A stretch of 46,458 nucleotides of DNA from assembly GCF_008923365.1 (NCBI RefSeq), contig NZ_WBMR01000064.1:1-46458 (forward strand). Direction: 5' to 3'. The notes under the pieces were generated by a model. The model ran no database searches and had not been told where the DNA came from. It worked only from the letters and a program-made list of their open reading frames with translations. Positions within the stretch are counted from its first letter, which is position 1, and each line of letters starts with the position of its first letter. Positions 1-8,076 of this stretch are shown here, one piece after another. Made by a program: the position numbers and the translations under genes. This DNA is from Actinomadura montaniterrae. GTDB taxonomy: Bacteria; Actinomycetota; Actinomycetes; Streptosporangiales; Streptosporangiaceae.

Positions 1-167
1 CGGGCGGAGACGGCGGCCACGCCCTCGGCCCGGAACCCGCTCTCCGGGAAGGTCGTGGCGTCCCGCAGGACGGCCCGTTCGGGGAGCGGGAGCGTGTCGA
101 TCCGGGCGGCGACGAGGGCGCGCAGCGTCCTGGCGAACCCGACCATCGTCTCGGTGACGTCCCGCAC
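1..167 (-). CDS. Partial CDS, 5' end only; possible VWA (CoxE-like) protein
   Basis: Reading minus from a GTG at 167, an open frame with strong G/C third positions runs off the left edge (about 55 residues, beginning VRDVTETMVGFARTLRALV). It starts a few bases inside the end of the MoxR-type ATPase gene, which suggests translational coupling. A gene directly after this kind of MoxR ATPase is usually a von Willebrand factor A protein of the CoxE type, and a GFxRxLR string near the N-terminus is compatible with that. No metal-binding MIDAS motif falls inside the visible part, so the assignment rests on context only. An alternative GTG at 177 is in a frame with poor codon use. Confidence 0.5.
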   Translation of the reverse strand, partial: MRDVTETMVGFARTLRALVAARIDTLPLPERAVLRDATTFPESGFRAEGVAAVSA

Positions 168-173
168 CGCCGC

Positions 174-1076
174 TCACCCGCCGTTCAGCAGGGCGTCGAG
201 GCCGCCGGCGAGGACGCGCTGCTGGTCCTCGCGGTACTTGAGCACGGCGCCGAGCGTCACCGCGGCGGTGCCCGGGTCCAGCTCGCGGACGCCGAGCGCG
301 ACCAGCGCCTCGGTCCAGTCCAGGGTCTCCGCGACGCCCGGCGGCTTGAGCAGGTCCCGGGTCCGGAGCCGCTGCGCCGCGCCCGCGACCTGCCCGGCCA
401 GCCGCGCGGCCGCGGCGGGCAGCCGCCGCCGGATGATCGCGACCTCGCGGTCGAACGACGGGTGCTCCAGCCAGTGGTACAGGCAGCGGCGCTTCAGCGC
501 GTCGTGCACCTCGCGGGTCCGGTTGGAGGTGACGACGACGACCGGCGGGCGCTCGGCGCGGATCGTGCCGAGCTCGGGGACGGTGATGGTGAAGTCGCTG
601 AGCACCTCGAGCAGGAACGCCTCGAACTCGTCGTCGGCGCGGTCCAGCTCGTCGACGAGCAGCACGCTCGGGGAGGTCTCCAGCGCCCGCAGCAGCGGCC
701 GGGCGAGCAGGAACCGCCGGTCGTACAGCTCGCCTTCCAGCCGCGCGACGTCGCCGACGCCCGCGGCCTCGGCCGCGCGCAGGTGCAGGAGCTGGCGGGG
801 GAAGTCCCAGTCGTAGAGCGCCTGCGAGGCGTCGAGGCCCTCGTAGCACTGCAGCCGGATCAGCGGCGCGCCGAGCGCGGTCGCGAGGGTCTTGGCCAGC
901 TCCGTCTTGCCGACCCCGGCCTCGCCCTCCAGGAAGAGCGGCCGGCCCATCCGCAGCGCGAGGAAGCACGCGGTGGCGAGGCCCTCGTCGCAGAGGTAGG
1001 CGTGCCGGTCCAGCAGGGTCGCGAGGTCCGCGGGCGAGTCGACCTCGCCCGCCGCCGTCGGCGCCGTCTCCGCCAT
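174..1076 (-). CDS. MoxR-family AAA+ ATPase (CoxD-like)
   Basis: This is an AAA+ ATPase of the MoxR/CoxD type, which usually works with a VWA-domain partner as a chaperone that matures or activates other proteins. The Walker A motif GEAGVGKTEL is near residue 45, the Walker B string VLLVDELDRADDEFEAFLLEV lies mid-protein, and a sensor 1 region VVVTSNRTREVHDALKRRC follows. I chose the ATG at 1076, just before the conserved LLDRHAYL segment; an in-frame ATG at 1149 would add 24 poorly conserved residues. Neither start has a clear Shine-Dalgarno. The stop at 174 overlaps the start of the truncated gene to the left. The next gene to the right is divergent, with 127 bp between starts. The substrate complex cannot be told from the sequence. 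Confidence 0.88.
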   Translation of the reverse strand: MAETAPTAAGEVDSPADLATLLDRHAYLCDEGLATACFLALRMGRPLFLEGEAGVGKTELAKTLATALGAPLIRLQCYEGLDASQALYDWDFPRQLLHLRAAEAAGVGDVARLEGELYDRRFLLARPLLRALETSPSVLLVDELDRADDEFEAFLLEVLSDFTITVPELGTIRAERPPVVVVTSNRTREVHDALKRRCLYHWLEHPSFDREVAIIRRRLPAAAARLAGQVAGAAQRLRTRDLLKPPGVAETLDWTEALVALGVRELDPGTAAVTLGAVLKYREDQQRVLAGGLDALLNGG

Positions 1077-1203
1077 GGTCGCCAGGCTACCCAGCGGAGC
1101 GGCGGACTCCCAGACGTCCGCATCCCCGGTTTCCGGCTCCGTTTCCATGGTAAAGCTGTAGGGAAAGTTGACTTTCGGGCGGCCGGTCAGCAGCATCGAG
1201 CAC

Positions 1204-2511
1204 ATGCGAACCGGTGACACCCCCCACCGTCCCCAGCCCGGCCACGACGGCGACCTGACCGACGAGGCTACTTACCAGCGCGTCCGCGCGGCCCAGGCAC
1301 CAGCCGGCCAGGCGCTGTCGCGGCGCGGCATGCTGCGGCTGTCCGCCGGCGCGGGCCTCGGCGCCGCCCTCGGCGCCGCCGCCGTCCCGCGCCCGGCGTT
1401 CGCCGACACCGCCCCCGCCACCGGGATCGTCAAACCGCTGCCGCCCGAACTGTTCATCCCGCAGGGCACCAACGCGGAGATGCGCTGGGAGGCCATGCGC
1501 GGGCAGGGCCACCTCACGCCCGTGGACCGGTTCTTCGTCCGCAACCACATCGCCACCCCGCGCATCGACGCCCGCACCTGGCGGCTCAAGCTCTGGGGCA
1601 CCGGCCTGCACGGCGCACCGCCGGAGGAGCGTCCCGTCGAGTTCTCCTACGAGGACCTCCTCGGCATGCGCGCCGAGACCATCACCTCGTTCATCGAATG
1701 CACCGGCAACGCGCGCAGCTTCTACACCTCCCAGCAGGGACAGCAGGTGTCCGGCACCGCGTGGAAGCTCGGCGCCGTAGGCGTCGCGCGCTGGCGCGGC
1801 GTGCCGCTGTCGGCCGTCCTCGAACGCGCGGGTCTCACCCCTGAGGCGGTGGACATCCTCCCGCGCGGGCTGGACGCTGACTTCGTGGACAAAGGCGAGA
1901 ACCTCGGCCGGGTCAGGCGTCCCCTACCCGTCGCCAAGGCGCTCAAGGACGTCCTGCTCGCCTACGAGATGAACGGCGCGCCGCTGCCGCCCGACCACGG
2001 CTTCCCCGTCCGGCTAGTCGTCCCGTCCTGGGTCGGCGTCGCCAACATCAAGTGGGTCGGCGACATCCAGGTCGCAGACGAGCCGCTCTTCTCCCCATGG
2101 AACACCCGCTACTACCGGTTCTTCGGCCCCGGCTACCCGCCCGAGGGCAGCGCGCCGCTCACCCGCATGAACGTCAAGTCGGCGTTCGAGCTGCCGTGGG
2201 ACGCGCCGCTGCCCGCCCGCCCCCAGGTCCTGCACGGACGGTCCTGGTCCGGGACGGGACGCGTGAAGAAGGTCGAGGTCAGCGTGGACGGCGGCCGCAC
2301 CTGGCGGCACGCCCGCCTGCGCGACCGGCACGCCGACGCGCGCGGCTGGGTCCGCTGGGAGTTCCCGTGGCGGCCGGACGGCCCCGGAGGCCACGAGCTG
2401 CTCGCCCGCGCGACCGACGACACCGGCGCGTCCCAGCCGGCCACCGCGCCCTACAACACGCTCGGCTACCTGTTCGGCGCCGTCGTCCGCCACCCGGTCA
2501 CCGTCTCCTGA
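1204..2511 (+). CDS. Tat-exported molybdopterin sulfite oxidase/dehydrogenase
   Basis: The 435-residue protein has the sulfite oxidase fold: a molybdopterin-binding domain followed by a C-terminal dimerisation domain (roughly residues 320-430, with KKVEVSVDGGRTW). The molybdenum-ligating cysteine is in SFIECTGN, Cys166. A twin-arginine signal SRRGMLRLSAGAG (Arg40/Arg41) and an alanine-rich stretch ending AFADTA predict Tat export with the cofactor loaded. There is no heme b5 domain, so electrons would pass to an external cytochrome or other acceptor. The start is the ATG at 1204; an in-frame ATG at 1168 is possible. The SBP56-type gene follows after 11 bp, so the two are probably co-transcribed. 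Sulfite is the likely substrate, but YedY-like or other oxyanion activity cannot be excluded. Confidence 0.9.
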   Translation: MRTGDTPHRPQPGHDGDLTDEATYQRVRAAQAPAGQALSRRGMLRLSAGAGLGAALGAAAVPRPAFADTAPATGIVKPLPPELFIPQGTNAEMRWEAMRGQGHLTPVDRFFVRNHIATPRIDARTWRLKLWGTGLHGAPPEERPVEFSYEDLLGMRAETITSFIECTGNARSFYTSQQGQQVSGTAWKLGAVGVARWRGVPLSAVLERAGLTPEAVDILPRGLDADFVDKGENLGRVRRPLPVAKALKDVLLAYEMNGAPLPPDHGFPVRLVVPSWVGVANIKWVGDIQVADEPLFSPWNTRYYRFFGPGYPPEGSAPLTRMNVKSAFELPWDAPLPARPQVLHGRSWSGTGRVKKVEVSVDGGRTWRHARLRDRHADARGWVRWEFPWRPDGPGGHELLARATDDTGASQPATAPYNTLGYLFGAVVRHPVTVS

Positions 2512-2522
2512 AGGGACCCGCC

Positions 2523-3923
2523 ATGGCACTGTGGAAGCCCGACCCGACCTTCTACGCCTCGCCGCGGGACGCGGTGTCCGCGCCGCCGGAGAAGCTCGCC
2601 TACGTCGCGGCGTTCGACCGCGCGGCGGAGAAGCCGGACGCGATCGCCGTCCTCGACGTCGACCCGGGCTCGGCGTCCTACGGCGACGTCGTCGGCTGGA
2701 CGGACCTGCCCTACCTCGGCGACGAGCTGCACCACTTCGGATGGAACGCGTGCAGCAGCGCCCTGTGCCCCTACGCGCCGCACCCGCACGTGGAGCGCCG
2801 CTACCTGATCGTGCCGGGGCTGCGGTCGTCGCGCGTCTACGTCATCGACACGAAGGACAAGCCGACCGCGCCGGAGATCATCAAGGTGCTGGAGCCGGAC
2901 GAGCTGGCGAAACGCGCCGGATACTCGCGGCCCCACACCGTCCACTGCGGCCCCGAGGGGCTGTACCTCACCGCGCTCGGCGGCGCCAACGGAGAGGACG
3001 GACCGGGCGGGATCGCGCTCCTCGACCACACCTCGTTCGACGTCCTCGGCCGCTGGGAGGTCGACCGCGGCCCGCAGTACTTCGCCTACGACGCCTGGTG
3101 GCACATCGCGCACGACGTGCTCATCACCTCCGAATGGGGCACCCCGTCCATGATCGAGGACGGTGTCGTCGGGGAGCTGCTGCTCGGCCGCAAGTACGGG
3201 CACTCGCTGCACTTCTGGGACCTGCGCAAGCGCCGCCACGTCCAGGAGGTCGACCTCGGCGACGAGCACCAGATGGTGCTGGAGCTGCGGCCCGCGCACG
3301 ACCCGACGAAGCAGTACGGCTTCGCCGGCGTCGTCGTCAGCGTCGAGGACCTGTCGGCGTCGGTGTGGCTGTGGCACCGCGACGGCGACCGGTGGGCCGC
3401 GACGAAGGTCATCACTATCCCCGCCGAGCCCGCCGACGCGTCGCGGTTGCCGGAGGTCATCGCGCCGTTCGGCGCCGTCCCGCCGCTGGTCACCGACATC
3501 GACCTGTCGGTGGACGACCAGTGGCTGTACGTGTCGTGCTGGGGCACCGGCGAGCTGAAGCGCTACGACGTCAGCGACCCGTTCCACCCCGTCGAGGCCG
3601 GCTCGGTGCGCATCGGCGGCATCGTCGGCCGCACCCCGCACCCGGCCGCGCCGGACCTGCCGCTCGCCGGCGGGCCGCAGATGGTCGAGGTCAGCCGCGA
3701 CGGGAAGCGCGTCTACGTCACCAACTCCCTCTACGGCTCCTGGGACGACCAGTTCTACCCCGACGGCGTCGGCGCCTGGATGGCCAAGCTCGACTCCACC
3801 GCGGACGGCTTCGCGCTCGACGAGCGGTTCTTCCCGCACGGCGACGCGTTCCGCGGCAGGCGCCCCCACCAGACGCGGCTGCAGGGCGGCGACGCGTCGT
3901 CCGACTCCTACTGCTACCCGTAG
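2523..3923 (+). CDS. SBP56 / selenium-binding family protein (methanethiol oxidase type)
   Basis: The 466-residue protein matches the SBP56 family over its full length. Hallmarks are the N-terminal DPTFYASPRDA, a cysteine-bearing NACSSALC loop at about residues 75-82, HTVHCGPEG, EWGTPSM, LYVSCWGTGEL and the C-terminal GGDASSDSYCYP. Characterised bacterial members oxidise methanethiol to formaldehyde, hydrogen sulfide and hydrogen peroxide and bind copper; animal members are known as selenium-binding protein 1. It has no signal peptide of its own. It starts 11 bp after the sulfite oxidase stop (AAGGG upstream of ATG) and is followed 4 bp later by a membrane protein gene, so the three look like one operon. 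Family assignment is firm; methanethiol as substrate is inferred from relatives. Confidence 0.93.
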   Translation: MALWKPDPTFYASPRDAVSAPPEKLAYVAAFDRAAEKPDAIAVLDVDPGSASYGDVVGWTDLPYLGDELHHFGWNACSSALCPYAPHPHVERRYLIVPGLRSSRVYVIDTKDKPTAPEIIKVLEPDELAKRAGYSRPHTVHCGPEGLYLTALGGANGEDGPGGIALLDHTSFDVLGRWEVDRGPQYFAYDAWWHIAHDVLITSEWGTPSMIEDGVVGELLLGRKYGHSLHFWDLRKRRHVQEVDLGDEHQMVLELRPAHDPTKQYGFAGVVVSVEDLSASVWLWHRDGDRWAATKVITIPAEPADASRLPEVIAPFGAVPPLVTDIDLSVDDQWLYVSCWGTGELKRYDVSDPFHPVEAGSVRIGGIVGRTPHPAAPDLPLAGGPQMVEVSRDGKRVYVTNSLYGSWDDQFYPDGVGAWMAKLDSTADGFALDERFFPHGDAFRGRRPHQTRLQGGDASSDSYCYP

Positions 3924-3927
3924 AGCG

Positions 3928-4566
3928 GTGAAGGACGGTTCGCTCGCCGCGCTCGTCGCGATGGGCGCCTTCCACGGCCTCAACCCGGCGATGGGCTGGC
4001 TGTTCGCCGTGGCCCGCGGCCTCCAGGAGCGCAGCAGGGCGCTCGTCCTGCAGTCGCTGCCGGCGATCGCCGCGGGCCACGCCGCGTCCGTCGGGGCCGT
4101 CGCGGTCCTCGTCGCGCTGACCCGGTCGGTCGTGGCGACCCAGGCGGTCGCGATCGGCGGCGGGATCGTGCTGGTCGGGTTCGGGCTGTGGCGGCTGCTG
4201 TCGCGGCGGCACTTCCGCTGGGTCGGCATGCGGATCTCGCTGTGGCAGCTCGCCGCCTGGTCGTTCCTGATGTCGTCGGCGCACGGCGCGGGGCTGATGC
4301 TGCTGCCCGTGCTCACCTCGTCCGGGACGGTCCCCGCCGGCCACCACCACGGGTTCGCGTCGGCGTCCGGGAACGCCGTGTCCGCCGCGATCTTCGTGAC
4401 CGGCGTGCACACGCTGGCGATGCTGGCGGTCGCCGGGATCATCGCCGTCGCCGTCTACGAGATCGTGGGCCTGGCGATCCTGCGGCGCGCCTGGTTCAAC
4501 CTGGACCGCGTGTGGGCCGCCGCGCTCATCACCGCCGGCGCCGTCACGCTCGTGGCCGCCCTTTAG
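3928..4566 (+). CDS. Small polytopic membrane protein with an HGLNP motif
   Basis: This 212-residue protein has about six hydrophobic segments. It starts with GTG only 4 bp after the SBP56 stop. Near the N-terminus it has MGAFHGLNPAMGWLF, and later SSAHGAGLM and GHHHGFA. This arrangement of a His-Gly in the first helix plus a histidine-rich loop recalls NicO/HupE-type metal or sulfur-related transporters, although the strict HxxxxDH motif of nickel transporters is absent. Its position in an SBP56 operon suggests a role in metal (copper?) supply or in handling sulfur products. This is inference; I do not recognise a named family. Its TAG stop overlaps the TAA of the convergent gntR gene by 2 bp. 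Confidence 0.8.
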   Translation: MKDGSLAALVAMGAFHGLNPAMGWLFAVARGLQERSRALVLQSLPAIAAGHAASVGAVAVLVALTRSVVATQAVAIGGGIVLVGFGLWRLLSRRHFRWVGMRISLWQLAAWSFLMSSAHGAGLMLLPVLTSSGTVPAGHHHGFASASGNAVSAAIFVTGVHTLAMLAVAGIIAVAVYEIVGLAILRRAWFNLDRVWAAALITAGAVTLVAAL

Positions 4567-5327
4567 TCGCTGCCGTCCGCGGTGGTGGCGCGGGTCAGGT
4601 GCAGGCCTATGCCGTAGCCGGTGACGACCGTCAGCGTGTAGGCGTCGATCGGCGCGCGGCCGGCGTCGTAGGCGGTGCCGGTGATGGCGAGCGCCGGGTC
4701 GCCGGCGGACGTTCCGCAGCGCCGCGCGTCCGCCGCGTCCAGGACGGCGGGTTCGAGGCGCTGCAGGCTCTCGGCGACGCGGCTTCCCGCGAGCGCCAGC
4801 GCGTCGACGATCGTGGGGCTCGCGTCGAGGACGTCCGGGGTGATGCGGTCGGCGACCGCCCGGGGCAGAACGTCGGTCGCGACGCCGTACGGGACGCCGT
4901 GGCGAAGCCGGGTGGCGCGGTAGCGGACCACGGGTGCGCCCACCGGGACCTTCAGGCGCGCGGCTAGGGCCTCGTCCGCAAGCAGTTCTTCCTGTACGCG
5001 GTCGCGTTCGACGACGTGGTGGGCCTCGTTGTCCAGGTCATCGAGGAAGCCGGTGTAGACCGGGCCCGACCGCGGCGACAGCGGCTCGATCGGCAGCGGG
5101 TCCGCGACGTAGCTGCCGGACCCGCGGCGGCTGGTGACATAACCGGTGTCGCGGAGCTCGGTCAGCGCCTGGCGGACGGTGCTGCGGCTGGCGCCCATCG
5201 CGGCGGCGAGGTCGTCCTCCCCCGGCAGCCGCTGCCCGGGCGCGTAGTGCCCGGCCAGGATCCGGCTCTTGAGCGACATCGCGATGCGCACGTACAGCGG
5301 ACGGTCCGCTCCAGGCGGGCGTGCCAT
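4563..5327 (-). CDS. GntR-family transcriptional regulator (HutC subfamily)
   Basis: The 254-residue regulator has an N-terminal winged helix (residues about 10-80; LKSRILAGHYAPGQRLPGEDDL, then SRSTVRQALTELRDTGYV and RRGSGSYV) and a C-terminal UTRA-type ligand domain with RYRATRLRHGVP and SPTIVDAL. HutC-subfamily members bind small sugars, amino acids or nucleoside-like effectors. The ATG at 5327 is preceded by GGAGG at good spacing. The gene lies 16 bp downstream of the adenosine deaminase gene in the same direction, so it is the second gene of that operon. Two matching 20-bp palindromes at 6356-6401, in front of the deaminase, are the obvious operators and imply autoregulation. The effector is unknown; a purine nucleoside would fit the context. 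Confidence 0.93.
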   Translation of the reverse strand: MARPPGADRPLYVRIAMSLKSRILAGHYAPGQRLPGEDDLAAAMGASRSTVRQALTELRDTGYVTSRRGSGSYVADPLPIEPLSPRSGPVYTGFLDDLDNEAHHVVERDRVQEELLADEALAARLKVPVGAPVVRYRATRLRHGVPYGVATDVLPRAVADRITPDVLDASPTIVDALALAGSRVAESLQRLEPAVLDAADARRCGTSAGDPALAITGTAYDAGRAPIDAYTLTVVTGYGIGLHLTRATTADGSD

Positions 5328-5343
5328 GGCAGATGCCTCCTCG

Positions 5344-6342
5344 TCACAGAGCGACGTCGTCGAGTTCCCGCCGGACGGCGGCCTTGGTCGCAGCGGGCGC
5401 GTACGAGGCTTCCAGCGCGGTGACCTGCGCGTCCAGCAGCGCGCGGCGGGTGAAGCCGTGCAGGTCGTGGGCCATGCGCAGCTCGTCGTTCAGCGTCGTC
5501 CGGAAATAGGCCGGATCGTCGGTGTTCAGCGTCACGACCAGCCCCGCCCGCACCAGCTCGCCGAGCACGTGGCTCCCCGGGCTCTTCGCCAGCTTGAGGG
5601 CGACGTTGGACGTCGGCGCCACCTCCAGCGGGATCCGCCGTTCGGCGAGGTGCGCGACCAGCGCGGGGTCGTCCAGGCAGCGGATGCCGTGCCCGATCCG
5701 GTCGGCCTTCAGCGACCGCAGCGCGCCCCAGATGCTCTCCGGGCCGACGGTCTCCCCGGCGTGCGGCAGCGCGGCCAGCCCGGCCGCCTTCGCCTTCGCG
5801 AACGAGGACGCGAACGGCTCGGGCGGGAACCCCTCCTCCACCCCGCCGAGACCGAGGCCGACGACCCCGCCGGGCGCCGTCCGGCCGAGCAGGAAGTCCA
5901 CCGTGAGGTGCGAGTCCGGCACCTCCGACTCGCGGGAGATGTCGCAGATCCAGCCGATCTCCACCCCGTGCTCGTCGCGCGCGCGCCGCCGGCCCTCGTC
6001 CAGCCCGTCCGCGTACTCCTCCAGCACGACGCCGCGGCGGTGATGCTGCACCGGCGTCGTCGTCACCTCGGCGTACCGGACGTTCTGCGCCGCCAGCTCC
6101 CCGGCCAGCGCGACGGTGGCGTCCGCGAAGTCCTCGACGCCGCGCAGGACGTTCAGCCCCGCGAGGAACAGCCGCGCGAAGTCGCCGAAGTCCTCGAACC
6201 GGTAGAGCGCCTCGACGTCGCCGGCCAGGTCGACGCCGTGGCGCCGCGCCAGCGACAGCAGCGTCGCCGGCCGCAGCGAGCCCTCCAGGTGCACATGCAG
6301 CTCGACCTTGGGCAGCCGCCCGATCCACGCGTCGATTCCCAT
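5344..6342 (-). CDS. add: Adenosine deaminase family protein
   Basis: The 332-residue amidohydrolase deaminates adenosine or a related purine. Zinc and catalytic motifs are all present: HVHLEGS near the N-terminus (His16/His18), HAGET, the GHGIR string and NTDDP near the C-terminus. Length is normal for the family. I prefer the ATG at 6342, placed 5 bases after GGAGG; a GTG at 6345 lies too close to that site. Some actinobacterial paralogues act on aminodeoxyfutalosine in menaquinone synthesis or on adenine, and sequence reading alone does not separate these. The gene is followed by a GntR regulator and preceded by two near-identical palindromes, so it is probably induced by its substrate or a derivative. 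Confidence 0.92.
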   Translation of the reverse strand: MGIDAWIGRLPKVELHVHLEGSLRPATLLSLARRHGVDLAGDVEALYRFEDFGDFARLFLAGLNVLRGVEDFADATVALAGELAAQNVRYAEVTTTPVQHHRRGVVLEEYADGLDEGRRRARDEHGVEIGWICDISRESEVPDSHLTVDFLLGRTAPGGVVGLGLGGVEEGFPPEPFASSFAKAKAAGLAALPHAGETVGPESIWGALRSLKADRIGHGIRCLDDPALVAHLAERRIPLEVAPTSNVALKLAKSPGSHVLGELVRAGLVVTLNTDDPAYFRTTLNDELRMAHDLHGFTRRALLDAQVTALEASYAPAATKAAVRRELDDVAL

Positions 6343-6355
6343 CACCCCCTCCGAT

Positions 6356-6401
6356 CTGTACGGTCGACCATACAGGTAAATCTGTACGGTGAACCATACA
6401 G
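6356..6401. promoter_or_regulatory. Twin palindromic operators for the GntR regulator
   Basis: Two 20-bp imperfect palindromes, CTGTACGGTCGACCATACAG (6356-6375) and CTGTACGGTGAACCATACAG (6382-6401), differ at two positions and sit 26 bp apart centre to centre, about 2.5 helical turns. They lie just upstream of the deaminase start and between it and the divergent DD-peptidase gene. The symmetric CTGTA-GGT...ACC-TACAG arms suit a HutC-type GntR dimer, and the cognate regulator gene is second in the operon. Binding is inferred from position and symmetry. Confidence 0.8.
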
Positions 6402-6471
6402 GTCACGTTTTCGCTGGTGGCGGGCCTGCACGGTGCTTGAAGACGGCCCGTCCGGGTGGCAGTGTCCGAAT

Positions 6472-7395
6472 GTGATCACCAGACTCGCCGCCCGCCACCG
6501 CACGATCGCCGTCCTGACCCTGGCCGCCGTCCCCTCGCTGGCGGCGGCCCCGGCCCGCGCGGCGGCGGCGCGTCCCGCCGCCGGACCGGCCGGTGTCGGC
6601 GCCAGGTCGGCGCTGCTCTATGACGCGACGTCCGGCACCACCGTGTGGTCACGCGCCGCCGACACCGAACGCCCCATCGCCAGCATCACCAAGGTGATGA
6701 CCGCGCTCGTCGTCCTGCACGAGGGCGGGCTCGGCCGCGAGATCAAGATCAAGCGCAAGTACCTGACGTACGCGAAGAAGCACGACGGCAGCACCGCCGG
6801 CCTGCACGCCGGCGACAGGCTCACAGTGCGCCAGCTCCTCAACGCGCTGCTGCTGCCGTCCGGCTGCGACGCCGCCTACGCCCTCGCCGACGCCTACGGC
6901 CCCGGCAAGGGCCGGTTCGTCGCCAAGATGAACGAGGCCGCCCGGGAGCTCGGCCTCGACCACACCGTCTACGCCAACTTCGACGGCCTGCCCTGGCCGA
7001 CGGCCACGTCCACCCGCTCCACCGCCCGCGACCAGGTCCGCCTCGCCGGCTACGCGATGGACGACGCCGTCTTCCGCACCACCGTCGGCCGCAGGACGTA
7101 CAGGCTCGCCAGAACCACGACCCATCACGCCTACACCTGGTCGAACACCAACCGGCTCCTCGGCTCCTACCGGGGCGCGGCCGGCATCAAGACCGGCACC
7201 ACCGACGCCGCCGGCTACTCCCTGCTGTTCGCCGCCCGCCGCGACGGCCGCGCCCTCACCGGGATCGTCCTGAACAGCTCCACCACCGACGAGCGCGCCC
7301 GCTTCACCGACGCCGCCCGCATGCTCGACTGGGCCTTCGGCTCCACCGACCCCTACCGAGTCCCACCCGCCCCCACCAACACCACCACCGACTGA
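6472..7395 (+). CDS. D-alanyl-D-alanine carboxypeptidase/transpeptidase, K15 type
   Basis: This 307-residue serine penicillin-binding protein (family S11) trims or cross-links peptidoglycan stem peptides outside the membrane. It has a signal peptide (residues 1-31, ending APARAAAA) and the three active-site motifs SITK (71-74), SGC (130-132) and KTG (240-242). The second motif has Cys instead of the usual Asn, as in the Streptomyces K15 DD-transpeptidase, so this is a known variant rather than a defect. The GTG at 6472 has no Shine-Dalgarno; a TTGAAG at 6437 with a weak -10 would place transcription at or next to the start codon, so leaderless translation is possible. Its C-terminus is a short Pro/Thr tail with no clear membrane anchor. 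Confidence 0.9.
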   Translation: MITRLAARHRTIAVLTLAAVPSLAAAPARAAAARPAAGPAGVGARSALLYDATSGTTVWSRAADTERPIASITKVMTALVVLHEGGLGREIKIKRKYLTYAKKHDGSTAGLHAGDRLTVRQLLNALLLPSGCDAAYALADAYGPGKGRFVAKMNEAARELGLDHTVYANFDGLPWPTATSTRSTARDQVRLAGYAMDDAVFRTTVGRRTYRLARTTTHHAYTWSNTNRLLGSYRGAAGIKTGTTDAAGYSLLFAARRDGRALTGIVLNSSTTDERARFTDAARMLDWAFGSTDPYRVPPAPTNTTTD

Positions 7396-7404
7396 CCCGC
7401 GCAC

Positions 7405-8034
7405 TCACCACCGCGCGTCGATGGCCGCCAGGTCGATCTCGATATCGAACGGCACCGTCACCTTGAGCCGCCCACGATGAACACTGGGCGGCCCATAAGA
7501 CCGGGCTGCGTGATCGAGCTCATGGACGAAGACGACCGTCCGGTCACCGACGTCCTCGACCCGCCAGAAGTGCGGGATCCCCGCGGCCGCGTACCTTCGG
7601 GGCTTGACGTCGCGGTCGCGGATCTCCGAATCCGGCAGGACCACCTCCACCACGAGCCGGACGTCTCCCCTGGAGAAGAAGTACAGGTCCGGTCCCCCTC
7701 GACGGCACGCCTCCAGCGTCACCAGGGCCACATCCGGCGCCGGCGCCTGCCGGTCATCGAGCTTCACGGTCATACCGCTGACCGGGATCAACCCGTCCGG
7801 GGCCTGGCGCCGCAGATCCTCGCCGATCAAGTGCTTCACACAGGAATGCCACAGCGTCTGCGGGGCGGCGAAGACCAGGGCACCGTCGATCAGCTCGGTC
7901 TGACGGGGCAGACCGCGTATGCGAAGGAAGTGATCCGCGGTGAACCCGCCCGCCGGCGGGCGCACCCAGTCCGGCAAGGACTCGACGCTCGCCAGGATGA
8001 TTCCCGCGCCTTCATCGGCGTCCTCCGTACTCAC
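7405..8034 (-). CDS. Uma2-family (DUF820) nuclease-fold protein, copy A
   Basis: The 209-residue protein belongs to the Uma2/DUF820 family, which has a PD-(D/E)XK restriction-nuclease fold. Likely catalytic residues are in APDVAL, in LVVEVVLPDS, and in the lysine of RDRDVKPRRYAAAGI. The family is often multicopy in actinomycetes and cyanobacteria; no substrate or biological role is established. The GTG at 8034 was chosen because the protein then aligns residue for residue with the neighbouring paralogue (STEDADEGA against SAESVDVGA); a GTG at 8046 is also open. It lies 42 bp downstream of copy B in the same direction, so they are probably co-transcribed. It converges on the DD-peptidase gene with only 9 bp between stops. 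Confidence 0.86.
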   Translation of the reverse strand: MSTEDADEGAGIILASVESLPDWVRPPAGGFTADHFLRIRGLPRQTELIDGALVFAAPQTLWHSCVKHLIGEDLRRQAPDGLIPVSGMTVKLDDRQAPAPDVALVTLEACRRGGPDLYFFSRGDVRLVVEVVLPDSEIRDRDVKPRRYAAAGIPHFWRVEDVGDRTVVFVHELDHAARSYGPPSVHRGRLKVTVPFDIEIDLAAIDARW

Positions 8035-8076
8035 GTTCCACCCCACGACTTCAGGCGCACTCGTCCCGCGAGGTAC

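Noticed and set aside
2052..3931. Very long plus-strand reading frames overlapping the sulfite oxidase and SBP56 genes
   Set aside because: They are Arg/Pro/Gly-rich shadows in the wrong frame of well-conserved genes and show no family motif.
7045..7395. Second active-site motif of the DD-peptidase read as defective because it is SGC, not SxN
   Set aside because: The Streptomyces K15 DD-transpeptidase has the same SGC triad, so this is a known functional variant.
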